DNA of 64,000 nucleotides from Brachybacterium sacelli. GTDB lineage: Bacteria > Actinomycetota > Actinomycetes > Actinomycetales > Dermabacteraceae. This document shows positions 63,633 through 64,000 of the stretch, piece by piece. The translations under genes and the position numbers were made by a program. Below the pieces are notes generated by a model that was not told the origin of the DNA, did not search any database, and saw only the letters and a list, made by a program, of their open reading frames with translations. The stretch spans positions 1,178,001-1,242,000 of the forward strand of contig NZ_JAGIOD010000001.1 in NCBI RefSeq assembly GCF_017876545.1, in the 5' to 3' direction. Each line of letters begins with the position of its first letter. Position 1 is the stretch's first letter.

Positions 63633-64000
63633 ATGGCTGACTTCGTCCCCGGACTGGATCTGGCCCGGAGCCTCTACGAGGAGATCGTGGCTCCCCTGGT
63701 CGACCGTCCCCATGCCGCCTGTCTCCTCGGGGAGGGTTCGGAGGTGCAGGGCTTCGACGACGAGCGGTCACGCGATCACGAATGGGGACCGCGCCTGCAG
63801 CTGTTCGTCGACGTCCCCGACGTCGACCGGGTCGCCCGCGCGGTCCGCGCATCCCTGCCCGCGCAGCACCGGGGGCATCCGACCAGCTGGTTCTCCCTGG
63901 ACACGGGCCGGGTCACCGACCACCTCGAGATCACCACGCTCGCCCTGTGGATGTCGACCCGGCTGCCGGCGGTCCCGCCCGCCCCGGCGGGTCCCGCGGA
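63633..64000 (+). CDS. DUF4037 nucleotidyltransferase-like protein (5' part, truncated)
   Basis: 122 codons are visible before the window ends. It opens MADFVPGLDLARSLYEEIVA and has GEGSEVQGFDDERSRDHEWG, the DUF4037 signature: a nucleotidyltransferase-like GS...D.E motif (EGSEVQGFDD and DHEWGPRLQLFV). The domain may transfer nucleotides or phosphates; substrate unknown. ATG 63633 is leaderless by TAAGCT (63620-63625) and a seven-base gap. Confidence 0.75.
   Translation, partial: MADFVPGLDLARSLYEEIVAPLVDRPHAACLLGEGSEVQGFDDERSRDHEWGPRLQLFVDVPDVDRVARAVRASLPAQHRGHPTSWFSLDTGRVTDHLEITTLALWMSTRLPAVPPAPAGPA

Overview
The window is very GC-rich (third codon positions almost all G or C), has no introns or large phage region, and carries actinobacterial hallmarks: an Rpf-type cell-wall lytic protein, a 13E12/DUF222-HNH protein, paired SNF2 and SWIM proteins, a DUF485 plus acetate-type symporter operon, and many genes that begin directly at the transcription start. 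It looks like the chromosome of a high-GC Gram-positive of the Micrococcales type (Brachybacterium-like is my guess from general style; I cannot prove genus from sequence alone). Layout 1: 1-10.4 kb holds two convergent DHA2-type MFS efflux pumps, an SDR oxidoreductase, an Rpf/peptidoglycan-binding protein behind a long leader, a divergent TetR/MFS efflux pair with the repressor site set between -35 and -10, a PHP phosphatase and a MATE pump. 10.4-17.2 kb is a repeat-rich intergenic patch, an RND-family exporter, a sensor kinase/response regulator pair and a small acidic secreted protein behind a perfect operator-like palindrome. 17.2-22 kb, on the minus strand, holds an ABC half-transporter whose ATPase has lost its catalytic motifs, a P-loop protein coupled to it, and a tandem pair of ferritin-like proteins of which one has lost the metal ligands. 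Layout 2: 22-28.5 kb has a helical-repeat protein, a ribbon-helix-helix regulator with its own operator array followed by a DUF4097 protein, small enzymes, and dnaB. 28.5-34.7 kb has a DUF222-HNH protein, an alpha/beta hydrolase and TetR pair separated by two matching operators, OsmC, and the DUF485-symporter operon. 34.8-45.3 kb has a nucleobase permease fused to an OHCU-decarboxylase-like domain, an MFS exporter, an esterase, a metallo-beta-lactamase/rhodanese sulfur enzyme, a lipoprotein pair, a Ser/Thr kinase and a beta-lactamase-fold hydrolase. 45.4-46.4 kb is a visibly less GC-rich island: a secreted, bacteriocin-like precursor gene broken by one extra G in a seven-G run, and a small membrane protein that would suit an immunity function. 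This is my best candidate for an undescribed system. Layout 3: 46.4-52.9 kb has SWIM and SNF2 genes, a ParA/MinD-like ATPase with an odd Walker A and a coding microsatellite, and a PP2C-like phosphatase. 53.1-53.45 kb is a structured non-coding RNA with promoter and terminator that matches the 6C RNA pattern. 53.5-64 kb holds a winged-helix regulator, possible tiny Met/His-rich ORFs, upp, an AraC-DinB fusion with a DHFR-like partner, tadA, a zinc alcohol dehydrogenase, a nitrate/sulfonate/taurine-type ABC importer, a LuxR/DesK-type two-component pair, and the start of a DUF4037 protein. A recurring theme is leaderless transcription: about twenty genes have an xANNNT box exactly 6-7 nt before the start codon, which also fixes their starts.
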